From Aquanectria penicillioides (Eukaryota; Ascomycota; Sordariomycetes; Hypocreales; Nectriaceae), in NCBI GenBank assembly GCA_003415625.1, contig PYIU01000001.1, forward strand, positions 2,108,001 to 2,172,000: DNA of 64,000 nt. The letters run 5' to 3'. The translations under genes were made by a program, and so were the position numbers. The notes under the pieces are model-generated. The model was not told the origin of the DNA. It saw only the letters and a list, made by a program, of their open reading frames with translations, and ran no database searches. Position 1 is the stretch's first letter. Every line of letters starts with the position of its first letter. Of the stretch, positions 11,558 through 23,900 are shown in pieces.

Positions 11558-12859
11558 ATGACTACAGCAACGCTGCCTTCTTCTTGGTTTCGAGAGCCGG
11601 AGTTTTATGATTTGGAACGCCGTGCCATCTTTTCCAAGATGTGGCTGATTGTATCGCACAAATCGCAGTTCGCCACCCCTGGTCAGTATGCTCGATACGA
11701 GATTGCGGGGTACCCCTTCTTCATAGTTTCCGATCGACAAGGGAACATCAATGCCTTCCTCAACGTTTGTCGTCATCGGGCTTATCCCATTGTCCATGAG
11801 GAAACCGGAAAGGCGAGCATTCTTGCTTGCAAATATCACGGTTGGTCTCGTCAAATTTCCAAGTCCTCATCGATCCTCGTAACTAACCGTGTCCAGGTTG
11901 GAGCTATGGCCTAAAGGGAAACCTTGCAAAGGCGCCGCGATTTGACACAGTACCAGCCAGCCAGTTTGACAAGGATCAGTACTCCTTGTACAAGTTGCAC
12001 ATGCACATTGACCAACTGGGCTTTGTCTGGGTGAATCTTGATGCGTCTGAAAAGCCCAGCATCAGCTGGGAAGAACAATTCAAGGATATCGATACTCAGG
12101 AAAGAATCACCAAGGTTTACGACATGGATGACTATGAGTTCGATCACACTTGGTCTCTAGACGGTTGCAACTTTAACTGGAAGACCTTGGTCGAAAACTA
12201 CAACGAGGTGAGAATGAAAAGACCTTTGCTCTCAGCACAGAAACTTACACAGAGGACCCATGTAGTGTTATCATTGCTCCACAGCACACCCTGGAATTGC
12301 ACCCTACATCAACAAAGATACCACATTTAATGTTGAACCTAAGTTGTGCTACATTCGTCACCTCGGTGAAGAAATGGAGGCCAATGACATCGTTGCCAGC
12401 CCGACTTACATGTTCCCAAACTCGTCGGTCACCATGTCCAAACATTTCTTTTACATGATGTTCATCATTCCCACGTCGGCTACAACATCTCGCATGCGCT
12501 ATGAAGTATACCGGAATAAGAACTCGTCCGCAGAGGAAGTCAAGATGGAGATCGACTTCTTTAAGCAGGTTGAGAATGAAGACAAGGGCCTGGGCAACAA
12601 CGCTCAGAAGGGTCTCAACAGCGATACTTATACTGCAGGACCTCTACACCCATATATGGAGAGAGCTGTAGAGTACTTTGAGAGCGTCTTGAGGGGCGCC
12701 TTGAAAAAGCATGTTGAAGAAGAGAAGCGGTTGGGTCGGGAGATCTGGCCCGCAAGGAGGATCATGCCAAATGCCCAGATGAACGAAGACGAGGCATTCT
12801 GCCGTGGGGTATGCGACTCTGCGACCACTAGTTCTGGGAAAAGTGCTTTGGCATGGTAG
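11558..12859 (+). CDS. Rieske [2Fe-2S] non-heme iron ring-hydroxylating-type oxygenase (choline/betaine monooxygenase-like)
   Basis: Model: join(11558..11840,11897..12207,12266..12859), 395 aa. The introns (56 and 58 bp) are required to rebuild the two metal sites. The Rieske cluster ligands are CRH at residues 71-73 and CKYH around residue 91, with the first intron cutting between His and Gly of CKYHGW. The mononuclear-iron motif ENYNECYHCSTAH spans the second intron. C-terminal blocks SPTYMFPNSSVT and FFYMMFIIPTSATT are typical of this subfamily. The enzyme should use O2 plus electrons from a separate reductase to hydroxylate or N-demethylate a small substrate. Plant choline monooxygenase and bacterial betaine/carnitine oxygenases share this architecture. 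The divergent permease could supply the substrate. Family secure; substrate is inference. Confidence 0.92.
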
Positions 12860-15800
12860 GATAAATATCGATCGGCCATATGCTCGAAATGGTGTCGGAT
12901 TGTGGCCAGGAAAATGTTCAAGGTGGAGTTGGTGTAGGGTAGTTCCATGGCCTGGGCCACCCACAACCATTATTCGGGTCAAGCAAGGTCTGTGATTTGG
13001 ATATTAGATAACGAATCCCCGCTCTATTCAGTCGTTTATTCCTATATTAATTTATAAGATATTCTTCTATATACCTATGCGCTCGCCGTTTGAGTCTGCT
13101 GTGAATTTAATGGAGATCGTGGCTGGTTTGGTTGGTATCCCCAAAATGATTGAAACGGTGTGTCCTGTTAACTCCTCCGGTTTAATTTTCTGTGAGCACA
13201 CAACCTGTTAGAATAAAATAAAAATAGTAAACACAATGACCAGAAACTGATATTTAGATCTAGATTTGCACATTTGAGCCTATATGCACAAGTCTCTCCA
13301 TTCTCTGCTGTCCTTAGCGTTAGCTGATTTGATGTTAATTTCTGTCATCACGAGGTTTGCAGATGAGCCGATTGTGAAAACCTCAAGTTCAAATTACCGA
13401 GCATAGTTCAGGGATCTGATGGCTGTTCCCGAACTTGAACTGAGAGCATGTTGAAGTTTAGGCACGGCCTTATGTCGCTAGCCCGCGAATGTCGCCGATC
13501 CGTCGACCCGAACTCCAGGCTGTCAACCGGAGCCTATTATATGGCATGGCTTCCAGCGAGGAGCATTGACGACCTCCGACATCCGAAGCAGGAACAGAGG
13601 CGATCGGGAATGCCACCTTGCAGAGAGGCGCATATGTGTGTATCAGCTCTGCCGTGCATGCTTGCGGCGATGCATTGAAGTCGATAACCGAAGAAAGGTC
13701 GATGCTCCAGCCACGGGAAGATGGAAGCTACCATGGGATCATATCATATCACCAACAAGAGGTGTGTAAGTGAGGCTTCGGGACATGGGTGTGCGGATGT
13801 CGATCGATGCGGACCGGGGTCGGGGAAGTGGGCGTGGGTTTCCAGAGGGGTGCATGAGGTACTGTATCTACGACACCAATGCACTAGAGATAATACGATT
13901 CCCCAAGAGTGAGACGAGAGGGAATTCCTGCATTGCTCGATACGTGACGTACGATGGTCGTTATCATATGTACAATGAACGCATGAGTGTGTCTCCCACT
14001 GACCCGATTTGCACATGCGTGAATTCCGTTTCCCCGACAAGTCGATGGCGGCAACGCCACAACGTGATGTCCAAGATTGGAAGACAATTTCTCGGCGAGA
14101 ACTCGTTTGAGGGTCGAAAGGAAGAGCGTACCTGGTGCCTGGTCGGAACCGGAAGATGCACGTCAGATGGCCCGGCTGTAGCGGTCAGTCTTGAGCGTGA
14201 CTTGGAGCTGCCGTGTTGGTGGCATTGGGTTTATCCATCCACTTCAAGGAGGGTTGACGAAAGGGTTTGAAAAGGGACGGGAGAGATAGAACCATCAGGG
14301 TTGCTATCTGCCAGTGAGAGAAGGCAGATGCTGTATTACGAAAACAGGCCAAGCATACATCTAGGCACATCTATAAAGGCGGCCGGCGCTCGCTCTAGCC
14401 TCCGTCTCCGCCTTGAGTGGCAGCTTCGTCGGACTCTTCTTCGATGCTTCTGGTTGACAACGCTCCAGTGGAGCCTCCACCCAAGCCATGGGATCTCGAG
14501 CGGAGCTAAACCCACTAACCCCCCTGAAGCTTTGGGCGACACGCCCCCAGTTTTAACGCCAACCCCGACGGAAGGGCAACGCCGAGGGCCCCGCGCGCGC
14601 ACCTGCCACCTCCCCCCGCGACGGCGCCAGCTGTGGTGAATCCCATTATCACGATGCGAATGTCACGGACGTGGGTTATCTGATACAGAGGGAATCGCGG
14701 CTCTCACGAGCGTCGCCTCGGTATCATGGCTGAGCAATGGCACAAGCTGCCCTCGGAGCAATGGACGGAGTTGATCTAAATGGGTGAAGGGACGCCTTGC
14801 TTATTGCATATTGCACATTCATTTGCGCATGTTGGACATGTGAGATGGAGTGATTTGTTCAGTTCACGACTCGCGCCTTCCATGTTTCCTTGAGGCTGAT
14901 TACCGGGTACCCAAAACACTAAAACAAGGTGGAAGCATGGACGCATGGAGGGTGGCATCAAGGCGACCACCACAGAGACCAAGAGCTCCTCGACAGCTCC
15001 TTCCGCGAGCTCTTCCTTGGCGCAAGGTCCCGGACCGGGAGTGCGGGCAGCAACCTCCCCTCCCCCACACCAACCCGGCAGAGATCCCTGAGCCCTCGCC
15101 TCACCTTTACGCAACACCGCCTGCAAACACGAGAGACACGCCCCCGACAGCCCCTCGATAGCCCCCCGACACAACGCCGCACGCCGAACCCAGCACACTG
15201 GCGCCCTGGAACGCGCTCACGGGGTCACTCTTTCTCAACAACTCTTTCTGCACTCGATCTAGGCACTCCGATATCATTGAAGCGGTTCATTTTGCCATGG
15301 AATTTAGTCTTGAGTGGATGAGGCCGATGCTCGCAATTGGCGCGGTTAAAGTCGCAGGGTAAATTGACCTTCCCACGACGTCGGAGAACCCGCTTCTGCT
15401 CAAGCGCTCCCGTCAGAGCACCGTCACCGAATGCCATGGCCGCCGCCGACCTCCGTAGTGCGGCACTTGCGGGGACAAAACGAACAAAAGGATCAATTGA
15501 AGAGGGGAGAAAGCGTGGCTCGTCGTGCTGTGGTGGGGTCCCACTTGCTGCTTGGTTGATTTCGAGACACCCACCCGTTCCCGTCGCCGCTCACCATTGG
15601 TGGGAGCTTCTCTTGGCCTGCCCCTCCATCGCGGGGTCCTGGTCGGTGTGTCGCTGTCGATACGCTGCGCATCGTGGCGTGGGGTGTGAGAAACTTGCCT
15701 GCGCGGGAGGGCGGCATCGCATGTGATGGGATGGCTGCAGTGTCATGGATGCCTTCATCAGTTCATCTCCTCGTTTTATTTGAGCGGCAGTTGTCACTTT

Positions 15801-16158
15801 CATCAGCAGACGTCCTCGGTCGGATGGAATCCGGATGTTCTGAACGCTGTTGCTCCTCGCCAGGAGCCCCGCTATCCTCATCATGGCAGCTCATTGCATC
15901 CATATAAGAGGAGACGGAAAAAATAGACCTTCCACCTGACAATACGCACATCCTCACCACACCCACACGGCGGCACGTCACGATAAACCCCCCGTCGCTC
16001 AACAACTCGACTAGGCAGGGACCCTCCTCAAGCCTCAATACCCACCGAAATCGGTAACACGAAGCCGGAATAGAAAAGCAGGCCCCAATCCCTCTTCTCC
16101 TTTCGTTTTCTCTCTCCTTCTTCCGTTGTACATCCCACACACCTAACACACAGCAACA
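12860..16158. other. long intergenic region, no convincing gene
   Basis: 3.3 kb between the Rieske oxygenase and xylitol dehydrogenase genes. The left part (12.95-13.4 kb) is AT-rich; the right part (14.4-15.5 kb) is GC-rich. A 166-codon frame at 13770-14270 and others up to about 140 codons exist on both strands, but they overlap, lack hydrophobic-core patterning and resemble no family. The 250 bases before 16159 are CT/CA-rich (CCTTCTTCCG, CACACACCTAACACACAGC), like a leader of a highly expressed fungal gene, and belong to xylitol dehydrogenase. Confidence 0.5.
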
Positions 16159-17317
16159 ATGGCCAGCGTAAGTCGTACAGCAACCGCTCAGTCCCGGACT
16201 ACCTACCCAATTAAATTAGTGTTACGTTGGGCATCCGCTGACAACTGATGCTCCCACATAGAACCTGTCCTTCGTCCTTAACAAGCCCGGCGACGTCACC
16301 TTCGAGGAGCGCCCTAAGCCCACCCTCAAGAGCCCCCACGATGTCATCGTCGCCATCAACTACACCGGTATCTGCGGTTCTGATGTCCATTACTGGGTCC
16401 ACGGTGCCATTGGCAAGTTTGTTGTCAAGGACCCCATGGTCCTAGGCCACGAGTCTGCCGGTACTATCGTCGAGGTCGGCGAGGGCGTCACCAACCTGAA
16501 GGTTGGCGATCGCGTTGCTCTGGAGCCCGGCTACCCTTGTCGACGATGCACCAACTGTACCGCTGGCAAGTACAACCTGTGCCCTGATATGGTGTTCGCC
16601 GCTACCCCTCCCTATGACGGAACCCTGACTGGATACTGGGCCGCCCCCTCCGACTTTTGCTTCAAGCTGCCCGACAATATGTCCCTGCAGGAGGGTGCCC
16701 TGATTGAGCCTCTGGCTGTTGCCGTCCACATCGTCAAGCAGGCCAACGTGAAGCCCGGCCACTCGGTCGTCGTCATGGGTGCGGGCCCCGTCGGTCTCCT
16801 CTGCGCTGCCGTCGCCAAGGCATACGGTGCCACCAAGATTGTCAGCGTCGACATTATCCAGTCCAAGCTCGACTTCGCCAAGGAGTTCTCCTCCACCCAC
16901 GTCTACGCCTCGCAGCGCATTGCTCCCGAGGAGAATGCCAAGGCAATCCTTGAGCTCGCCGAGCTTCCCGACGGTGCTGATGTCGTCATTGATGCCAGCG
17001 GTGCTGAGCCCTCTATCCAGACCAGCATTCACACTGTTAAGGTTGGCGGCAGCTATGTCCAGGGCGGCATGGGCAAGTCGGACATCACCTTCCCCATCAT
17101 GGCCATGTGCATCAAGGAGATGACCATGAGCGGCTCGTTCCGATACGGCCCTGGCGACTACCCTCTGGCCGTTGAGTTGGTTGCTACCGGCAAGGTGGAT
17201 GTTAAGAAGCTGGTTACTGGCATTGTCGAGTTCAAGCAGGCTGAGGAGGCGTTCAAGAAGGTCAAGGAGGGCGAGGCCATCAAGGTCCTGATTGCCGGCC
17301 CCAACGAGACACTATAA
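16159..17317 (+). CDS. xdh1: NAD-dependent xylitol dehydrogenase (D-xylulose reductase)
   Basis: Model: join(16159..16167,16262..17317), 354 aa. A 9-base first exon (Met-Ala-Ser) is followed by a 94-bp GTAAGT..ATAG intron; without it there is no Met before [20 protein letters not shown]. This zinc medium-chain dehydrogenase converts xylitol to D-xylulose in the cytosolic D-xylose/L-arabinose pathway. Visible sites: catalytic zinc Cys in [11 protein letters not shown] and His-Glu in GHESAG; four structural-zinc Cys in [18 protein letters not shown]; Rossmann [12 protein letters not shown]; Asp of VSVDI for NAD rather than NADP. It resembles what I recall of Hypocreales xylitol dehydrogenase throughout, including the end ([10 protein letters not shown]). 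Codon use is strongly C-ending, suggesting high expression. Sorbitol activity is possible. It sits directly beside the AT-rich transposon block. Confidence 0.95.
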
Positions 17318-17873
17318 ATTATAGAACGACTTCAAGTAACGGCAACTCCGACAGACTAGTCACGCCATGACGATGACGGGCAGACCATCAAATGGGCGGC
17401 AGACGGTAAAGTGGCAAGCGAGAGCTTGATGTGGAGAAGAAAACGCCCCGGATCACGACACAAACAAGGGAGCTCGGCATGCGGAAGGCAAAAAAGGGGC
17501 TGAAACTTGAAAAAAAAAAAAGGCACCAGGAACCAGGGGTAAGACGATTGATGATGTGAGGCTTGACGCCGGGCTTAAGCCCAGGCGGAAGGCGGCGGGG
17601 AGAGCCCAGGGGGAGGGGGTTAAGAAGAAAAAGTCGAAATCACATAACTATGTAGTCACAAATCCACAGCCAAAAGAGACCATGTCTGTATCCGGAAGGA
17701 TTCAGACATAAAATGCCAAACCGATAATAGTATGTTTCATTATTAGCTGAAGGTGAAAGGCTGGTTTGGAGGAGTCATGACAGGGACGAGGGATCGGACG
17801 GATGCCGGGTGCTGGATGCACAATGCACAGGCCACGGCATGCCAGGGCAGCAGGGCAGATCTGGACCCTCCAC
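17318..17873. other. 3' region of xdh1 and left flank of the transposon nest
   Basis: Ordinary-composition sequence with a poly-A tract at about 17510-17521 and a purine-rich stretch. No coding frame. It ends at the TA that precedes the left inverted repeat. Confidence 0.5.
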
Positions 17874-17875
17874 TA

Positions 17876-17970
17876 CTGTAGGAACTCAAAAAATTCAAAA
17901 TACGCTAGTACCCTGGCTGCATGGATTCCTGGTTCCAGTCCCTACTAAAATTGTATGTAATAAAAACTGG
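17876..17970 (+). repeat. left terminal inverted repeat of the DNA transposon
   Basis: The first 80 bases match the reverse complement of 32288-32367 except for T/C differences at a few sites, the left copy having T. That is the direction expected from C-to-T mutation. The remaining 15 or so bases align loosely. Confidence 0.85.
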
Positions 17971-18049
17971 CCAACCAGACCACCTTGTTTTTTCTGTCTT
18001 GCTACCTAAAGTGCATTACAGATAGGCTAGGTGTGCCGGCCTAATTGTG

Positions 18050-18319
18050 ATAATGAGGGAGGGATAGACTACCTCCTTTTTCCTTTGTGTTTTGGCTGTA
18101 TTAAAGGGCATTGTTGTCAATCAGCCGTCTAACAAGCTGTTCCTTCCGACCTGAGACTGGAAGCCCTTGCTGCTGCAGTAAACCCTTTAAATCCTTGACC
18201 TTTAAGGTAGAATATGCTATTACTAGTTCCTTACTGCTATAAATAAGTTCCTTATTATTATACAGTCAGTCTATAAGCTCTTTAGCTTTAATAGTAATAT
18301 TAAAGGCTATTTCCTACTA
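18050..18319 (-). pseudogene. C-terminal part of the pogo-like transposase, SAP-like motif
   Basis: Read on the minus strand, about 18215-18112 gives LKVKDLKGLLQQQGLPVSG followed by RKEQLVRRLIDNN, a good match to the helix-extended loop-helix SAP DNA-binding motif. One in-frame TGA and one TAA lie around it. It abuts the 5' LTR, so it is the detached end of the transposase encoded at 30733-32132. SAP motifs bind AT-rich/scaffold DNA, so a targeting or DNA-bending role is inference. Confidence 0.7.
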
Positions 18320-18698
18320 AGTTAGGGTCTAGGGTAATGTGGATCAATCTATCATCAGGTTGGTCAGGAAGATAAAAGGGACCTTAGAGACATAGGAAAT
18401 GAACAGGCAGTTTTCTCCAACCAATTTTTATTTTTAAAATTCTAAATTCCTTGCATTTGGACCCTATTGAAGTCCTAATGCAGCCCCTTATAATATTACT
18501 TTATTTATAACTTTCTGCCCTATTTTCTTTCTTTCTTTTCTTTAAGGGATACTTTAAAGCATTCAATTAGATGCTTTAATACTCTTTTAAATTGTTTGTA
18601 GCTATTTAAAAAGGCTATTCAATCTTTAATTAAACCTGCTTACCCTATACCCTTTTGGGTAGAGTATATATTTTAGCTAGTATCCCTATTTATTAATA
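18320..18698 (+). repeat. 5' long terminal repeat
   Basis: 379 bp, alignable end to end with 30349-30727. It begins AGTTAGGGT and ends TTAATA, where the 3' copy has CTAACA. Its first half keeps CA/TG sites (for example GTGGATCAATC) while its second half is heavily mutated. Confidence 0.85.
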
Positions 18699-19899
18699 CA
18701 TTTAAAGGTTATAGTAAGGAGAAGCCTTTAAGTTATTTAAAAAAACACTAAAGTGTTTAATTAAACTCTTTAGTAATACTTTTAAGCTATTATTAAGAAC
18801 CTAAAGAAGTGGTGGACAATTAATTATAAAAATTTAGGAATTCCTAAATACTAGAAAATCTATTACTTCTATAAAAATAAAGGGTGCTAGGATTAAAAAT
18901 AATACTAAAGGTAAGTAAAGATACTAATATAAATTTATATTTTAAAAAAAGAAAACCTATTATTATAGTTAGGGCAAATATATAGAAAAATTCAATAATT
19001 TAATATAGTGCTAATATATTAGCATAAAGGCATATAAAGTAAAATAATAGTATAAATAATATATAAGCATTTAATTAAACACTTCTAAATATTAAAGTAT
19101 ACTTAAGATTGCTAAAAGCTTAGTTTATAGACTAAAAAAGGAAAAGAAAGAAAAAGAAAAAGATTACTTAACCCTTAATTAATTATAGGGGATAGGAAAT
19201 TTTTATTATTTTTATTAGTCTTTAGACTTTAGCTAAAGGGTATATATATATATTTATTACTATTTTAATTAACTACTTTACCTATTATTATTAACTTTAA
19301 AAAGCTAGTTTAAATTTATTAAAATAAAGCCTTATTAAATATAATACTACTATTCCTTTTCTTTACTTTTTTTAATTATTTTAGTATATATTTTAATTTA
19401 TTTTATTATTTTATTCTTTTATTATATATATATATTATTTTATTGTAACTTATAACCTTAAGAATTAAATAGCTAGCCTATACTTCTCTATATATATATA
19501 TTAAAATACTTATTATAGAAATCCTAATAACTATAATTTATTAATGCCTTTAGATAAAAAAATAAAAGGAATATTTAATTAAATGCAATTAAACCCCTTA
19601 AGCCCTATTAAAAGCAAAAGGGATTAATATAGTTAATAATCTTTAACTATTCTTTTTAAGTTAATTAATACTATTAATACTAATATTCCTAAAGAAAATA
19701 AACTAAATATATTAGCTAAAATAATAAAAGCAACTATTACCTCTATTTAATTGCTTAATACAATTTTTAATAGAAGGAATATTATATATTTCCTTAAATT
19801 ATATAATAGATTTATAATTAATTAAGGAGTTATAAATAGTATAAAGGGCAAAGCTTTTATATACTATATAACCTTTAAAGTATCTTAAGATATTATAAA

Positions 19900-20830
19900 C
19901 TTATTAAAAGGCAATAATTAGGCTGCTATAAAGCAAAACCTCTTAAAAACCTTTAAGTATTAAGATTTAAATTAATTAAATTTACTTAAAAATAAGCTTT
20001 AGTAAATAAATATAACTTTAATTCAATCTATAAAGTATAGAGTTATCTTTTAGTGGCTTATAAAATATACCTAATTTAATAAAAAAGTAAATTCTATTAG
20101 CTAAAAGGCTTTTATAATATAGGCTTAGGCTATCTATAATGCTATACCAAAAAATATTATTATTAATATCTACTAATAAAAAGAGAAATATTTAAATACC
20201 TTAAGAATAATAAAGTATAAAAAGATAATTAGGCTAATTAAGAACTTTTTTAATATTAAGAAAGAAATCTAAATCTTTTAGATAGAAAGAAAGAATAATA
20301 ACTTTAGATATTTTAGGAAAACCAAAAAACCTTTTGCTTATTAAAATCAATTTTAGCATTAAGAGCTTAAGTTCCTTAACTCTATTTAAAGCTTAAAAGA
20401 GAAATTAAGTCTTTTTACTAAAAAAATAAAAAAGCTATAAATTAATATAGCCTAAAATATTATAAATAAATTATAGAAATTAAAAAGGATTATATACTAA
20501 AAGATTAATTAACTAAAAATAGAATTATTATTGCTAATTAAAAATAATCTTAATTAAATAAAAGAATTTAATTATATATATCCCTATTATAACTTCTATA
20601 TTAATATAAATTATAATAAGGATCTAAAGTACTTCTATTATATAGAAGTAAAGCATTTTTTAAACTATTACTTACTTTTTATAGAAGATAGAAGGAGGGG
20701 GTTTATAGACTATAATAATAATGCTAGCTTTATTTAAATAAAGCAATAAAAACTCTTACTACCCTTAAAACTAATATATAAGCTTACTATTAAAGAAGAA
20801 ATAAAAAAAATAATTATTTTATAGATTTTA
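19900..20830 (+). pseudogene. Gag remnant with ruined CCHC zinc knuckle
   Basis: At 20630-20671 the frame reads Y-x2-Y-x4-H-x4-Y. Spacing and the His fit a retroviral-type CCHC knuckle (C-x2-C-x4-H-x4-C), with all three Cys codons changed to Tyr by G-to-A. Upstream sequence in the same orientation is lysine/leucine-rich with many TAA/TAG. Boundaries are approximate. Confidence 0.6.
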
Positions 20831-20999
20831 AAATTCCCTACCTTTAAGATTTATAGCTAAGCTAAAGTTATAATAGTAAATAAGCTAAATATATAAAAAT
20901 GGCAAATTGCTAAAAAAGAAAAGCATTTAATTAAAGACTTCCTTAAGTATATAAACTAACTAAAGTATAGCTCTTTAGTGCTTAATGGAAATTCCCTTA

Positions 21000-23900
21000 A
21001 GGAGACCTAAAAACCTAAAGTTAACTGCATTTTTATTAATAATTAAGCTATAAAATTAATTAATAACCCTTTTATTGCTAATATTATATTAAAAACTAAT
21101 GCTATAAAATGCATAAAAGTAGAATTAAAAGAGAAATTAATTAATTAAGAAAAGGAAAAGGGAATTTAATCTTTTATTTAGGTTATAAATAAAGAACTTA
21201 TTAAGGATAGAAAGATTGCTAATATTATCCTTAAAGAAAAGGATTAAAATACTTTTAATTAAATGCTTAAGATTATTTAAATAAGGAGATAAGTTTATAA
21301 AAAGGTAGTAGGATTAAAAGTCTAAATAACTATTAAGGACTTAATTACTTTTAACTCTCCCTTAAGTAATAATATTTTAAAGATAGTTTTTAATTATATA
21401 AAGGGAATAAAAGAAGTTAAATAAGTAAAACCTAAACCCTTATTAGAAAAGAGATAGATCCAATAAGCTATTAATTTAATTATAATTAATAATCTAAAAG
21501 CAATATTTTTAAAGGAGTACTTTAATTGTATTGCTAAGTAGTATAGTATTAATAGTATATTAATTAAGGAGGAATTTAAACCTTATTATATACTATTGCC
21601 TAAAGAATACCTTATTAAGGATTAAAAAAGTATTAATAAAGTTAATATTAGCTATATAATAACTAAAGGGGTAAAAGTTATATTTAATTAAATGCATTTA
21701 ATAGTCTATATAAATGTTTTAAACTAATAGCATTAAAGAACTTTAGCTTAATGCTAAAAACTGCTAAAAATTTAAATAAAGTTAAGTAATCTTAATAGAA
21801 TAATTTAGGAAGCTTTAGTGGATTTTAGGTTAAAAGGAAATATTATCTTTAATAAAATAGCATAAAAATGCAAATTAAAAGTAAAGCTTATAGAAGCTTT
21901 TATTATATTTTACTCTAATAATTAAATCTAAATGTATAGAAAAGTAGATATTAAGCTATTTCTTAAAAATATTTAAATAGTATAGAGATTCTATATTGCT
22001 TTAAGAGAATATATTTCTATTTCTTTTATTTTAGGAATGCCTTTTATTAAAGCTATTAAAATTACATTTAATTATATATTTCTAAAAGAAGAAATGCTTT
22101 TATAATATTAATTTAGCTTAATTAAGATTATTATATTTATTACTAAAAATATTAAATAGAATGCCTTAAGGAGTATAGAGACTACTTAAGGCAACTAGAG
22201 ATAAATTCCTAAAGTTCTTTTAGATCAATAGGATTATAGGATCTAAAAGAAAACAATAATAAGCATTTAATTAAATAATTAAATAAGGCATTAGTAAAAG
22301 CAATAATCCAATTAATAGTTAGGAATTAATTAAAGGTTAACTATATAGAAATAATAAAAATAAAGAAAAAGCTATAATTAGCTATATACTAAAGAGAGGA
22401 GGTAGCACTTATTAATATAATATATAAACAAAAAGCCAATAAAATATATCCTAAAGATAATATTCTATTAAATGGATCTATCTTTAAAGGGGATCTATAT
22501 TAAAAGAAGAAAAGATAAAAAAAAGTAAAGAGAGACCTTAAAGAGAAGTTTAAGTACTTAAAGCTTCTAATACTTAAGTTCTTTAAAATAGCTAAAGGAT
22601 TAAGGCTATATAAAGAAAGACTTTAAAAAGTAATTAATTAAATAAAAAGGATCCTTATTAATAAAGAAAGAAGTATCCTTTTGGAAATTCTCTATAATAG
22701 AAAAGCAGCATTTATTTAAGATTTTAAAGAATATAGGAGACTAAACCCTAAAGTGGCCCCTTTATAGATTATTAAGATAATTAAATATAAAGCTTAATAA
22801 ATAGAAAACATTTTAATCCCTAAAGAATTAAAAAAGAAAGTTATTAAATTGCTAAAAACTTAAATAAAGAGAGGAATCCTTTAAGAGTTTTATACTGCCT
22901 ACTAAAACCTATATATACTAATAGCAAAAAAGAATAGTAGACTTTATTTAATTAATTTAGCTAAAAGATATAATATATATATAATATAGAATGGATTAAT
23001 TCCTTTAGGAGCTAATAAATTCTTAGCTAAATTTAAAATATATAAAATCCTAACTCTTTTAGACTTCTTTTTAAAATATAATTAGATTTCCTTAATAAAA
23101 GAAAGTTAGAATTTAATAACTTTTAATATATTACTAAAGCTTTTTAGGATATATACCTTACTGCAAAAAGGAATTAATTTAATAGTATAATTCTTAAAGA
23201 TTATAATTAAAATCCTCTTTAATCTATTACTAAAAGTCTATTAAGCCTTCTTAAATAATATTACTATTAAAGGACTAAAAACTAAATATAATAGGAAGAA
23301 AGTGCTTCTTAGCATATAGAAATTTATCCTAAAGCATTTAATTAATTTAAATAAAACTCTTCTAAATATTAAGCTATTTAAGTATATAATTTCTATAGGG
23401 AAGTTAAAGTTCTACTAGCATATTGCAATTATTATTAAATACTTATGCAATATAGCTAAAAAGTAGCTAATAGAGAAAAAAGTAATTAAAATTAATAAAT
23501 AGGAAAGATACTATAACCTAAAGTAGATTAAAGCATTTCTAGAAATTATAGGCTACTATTAAATTTAAATTAAAAGATATACTTAAATTACTAAACCTTT
23601 TATTTAATTATTAAGGAAGAATACTATATAGATATAAAATAAAGAATAAGCTAATACTATAGCGGTTCTTAAAGAAAAGATAATTTCTACTTCTATTTTA
23701 GCAATATTAAACCTTTCTAAAGGATTTAAAGAGGTTATCCTTATAATTAATGCTAGTAAAGAAGGCTAAAGTATAGTATTAATATAGATAATAAAGGGGA
23801 AAAGGCATTTAATAAGGTATAAATCTAGTCTTTAAACTTCTATAGAATAAAGGTATAATGCTATTAAATTTAAATGTAAGGGCATATTATATAGGATTAA

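Noticed and set aside
13770..14270. 166-codon plus-strand frame
   Set aside because: No family resemblance or hydrophobic core pattern, and other frames overlap it on both strands.
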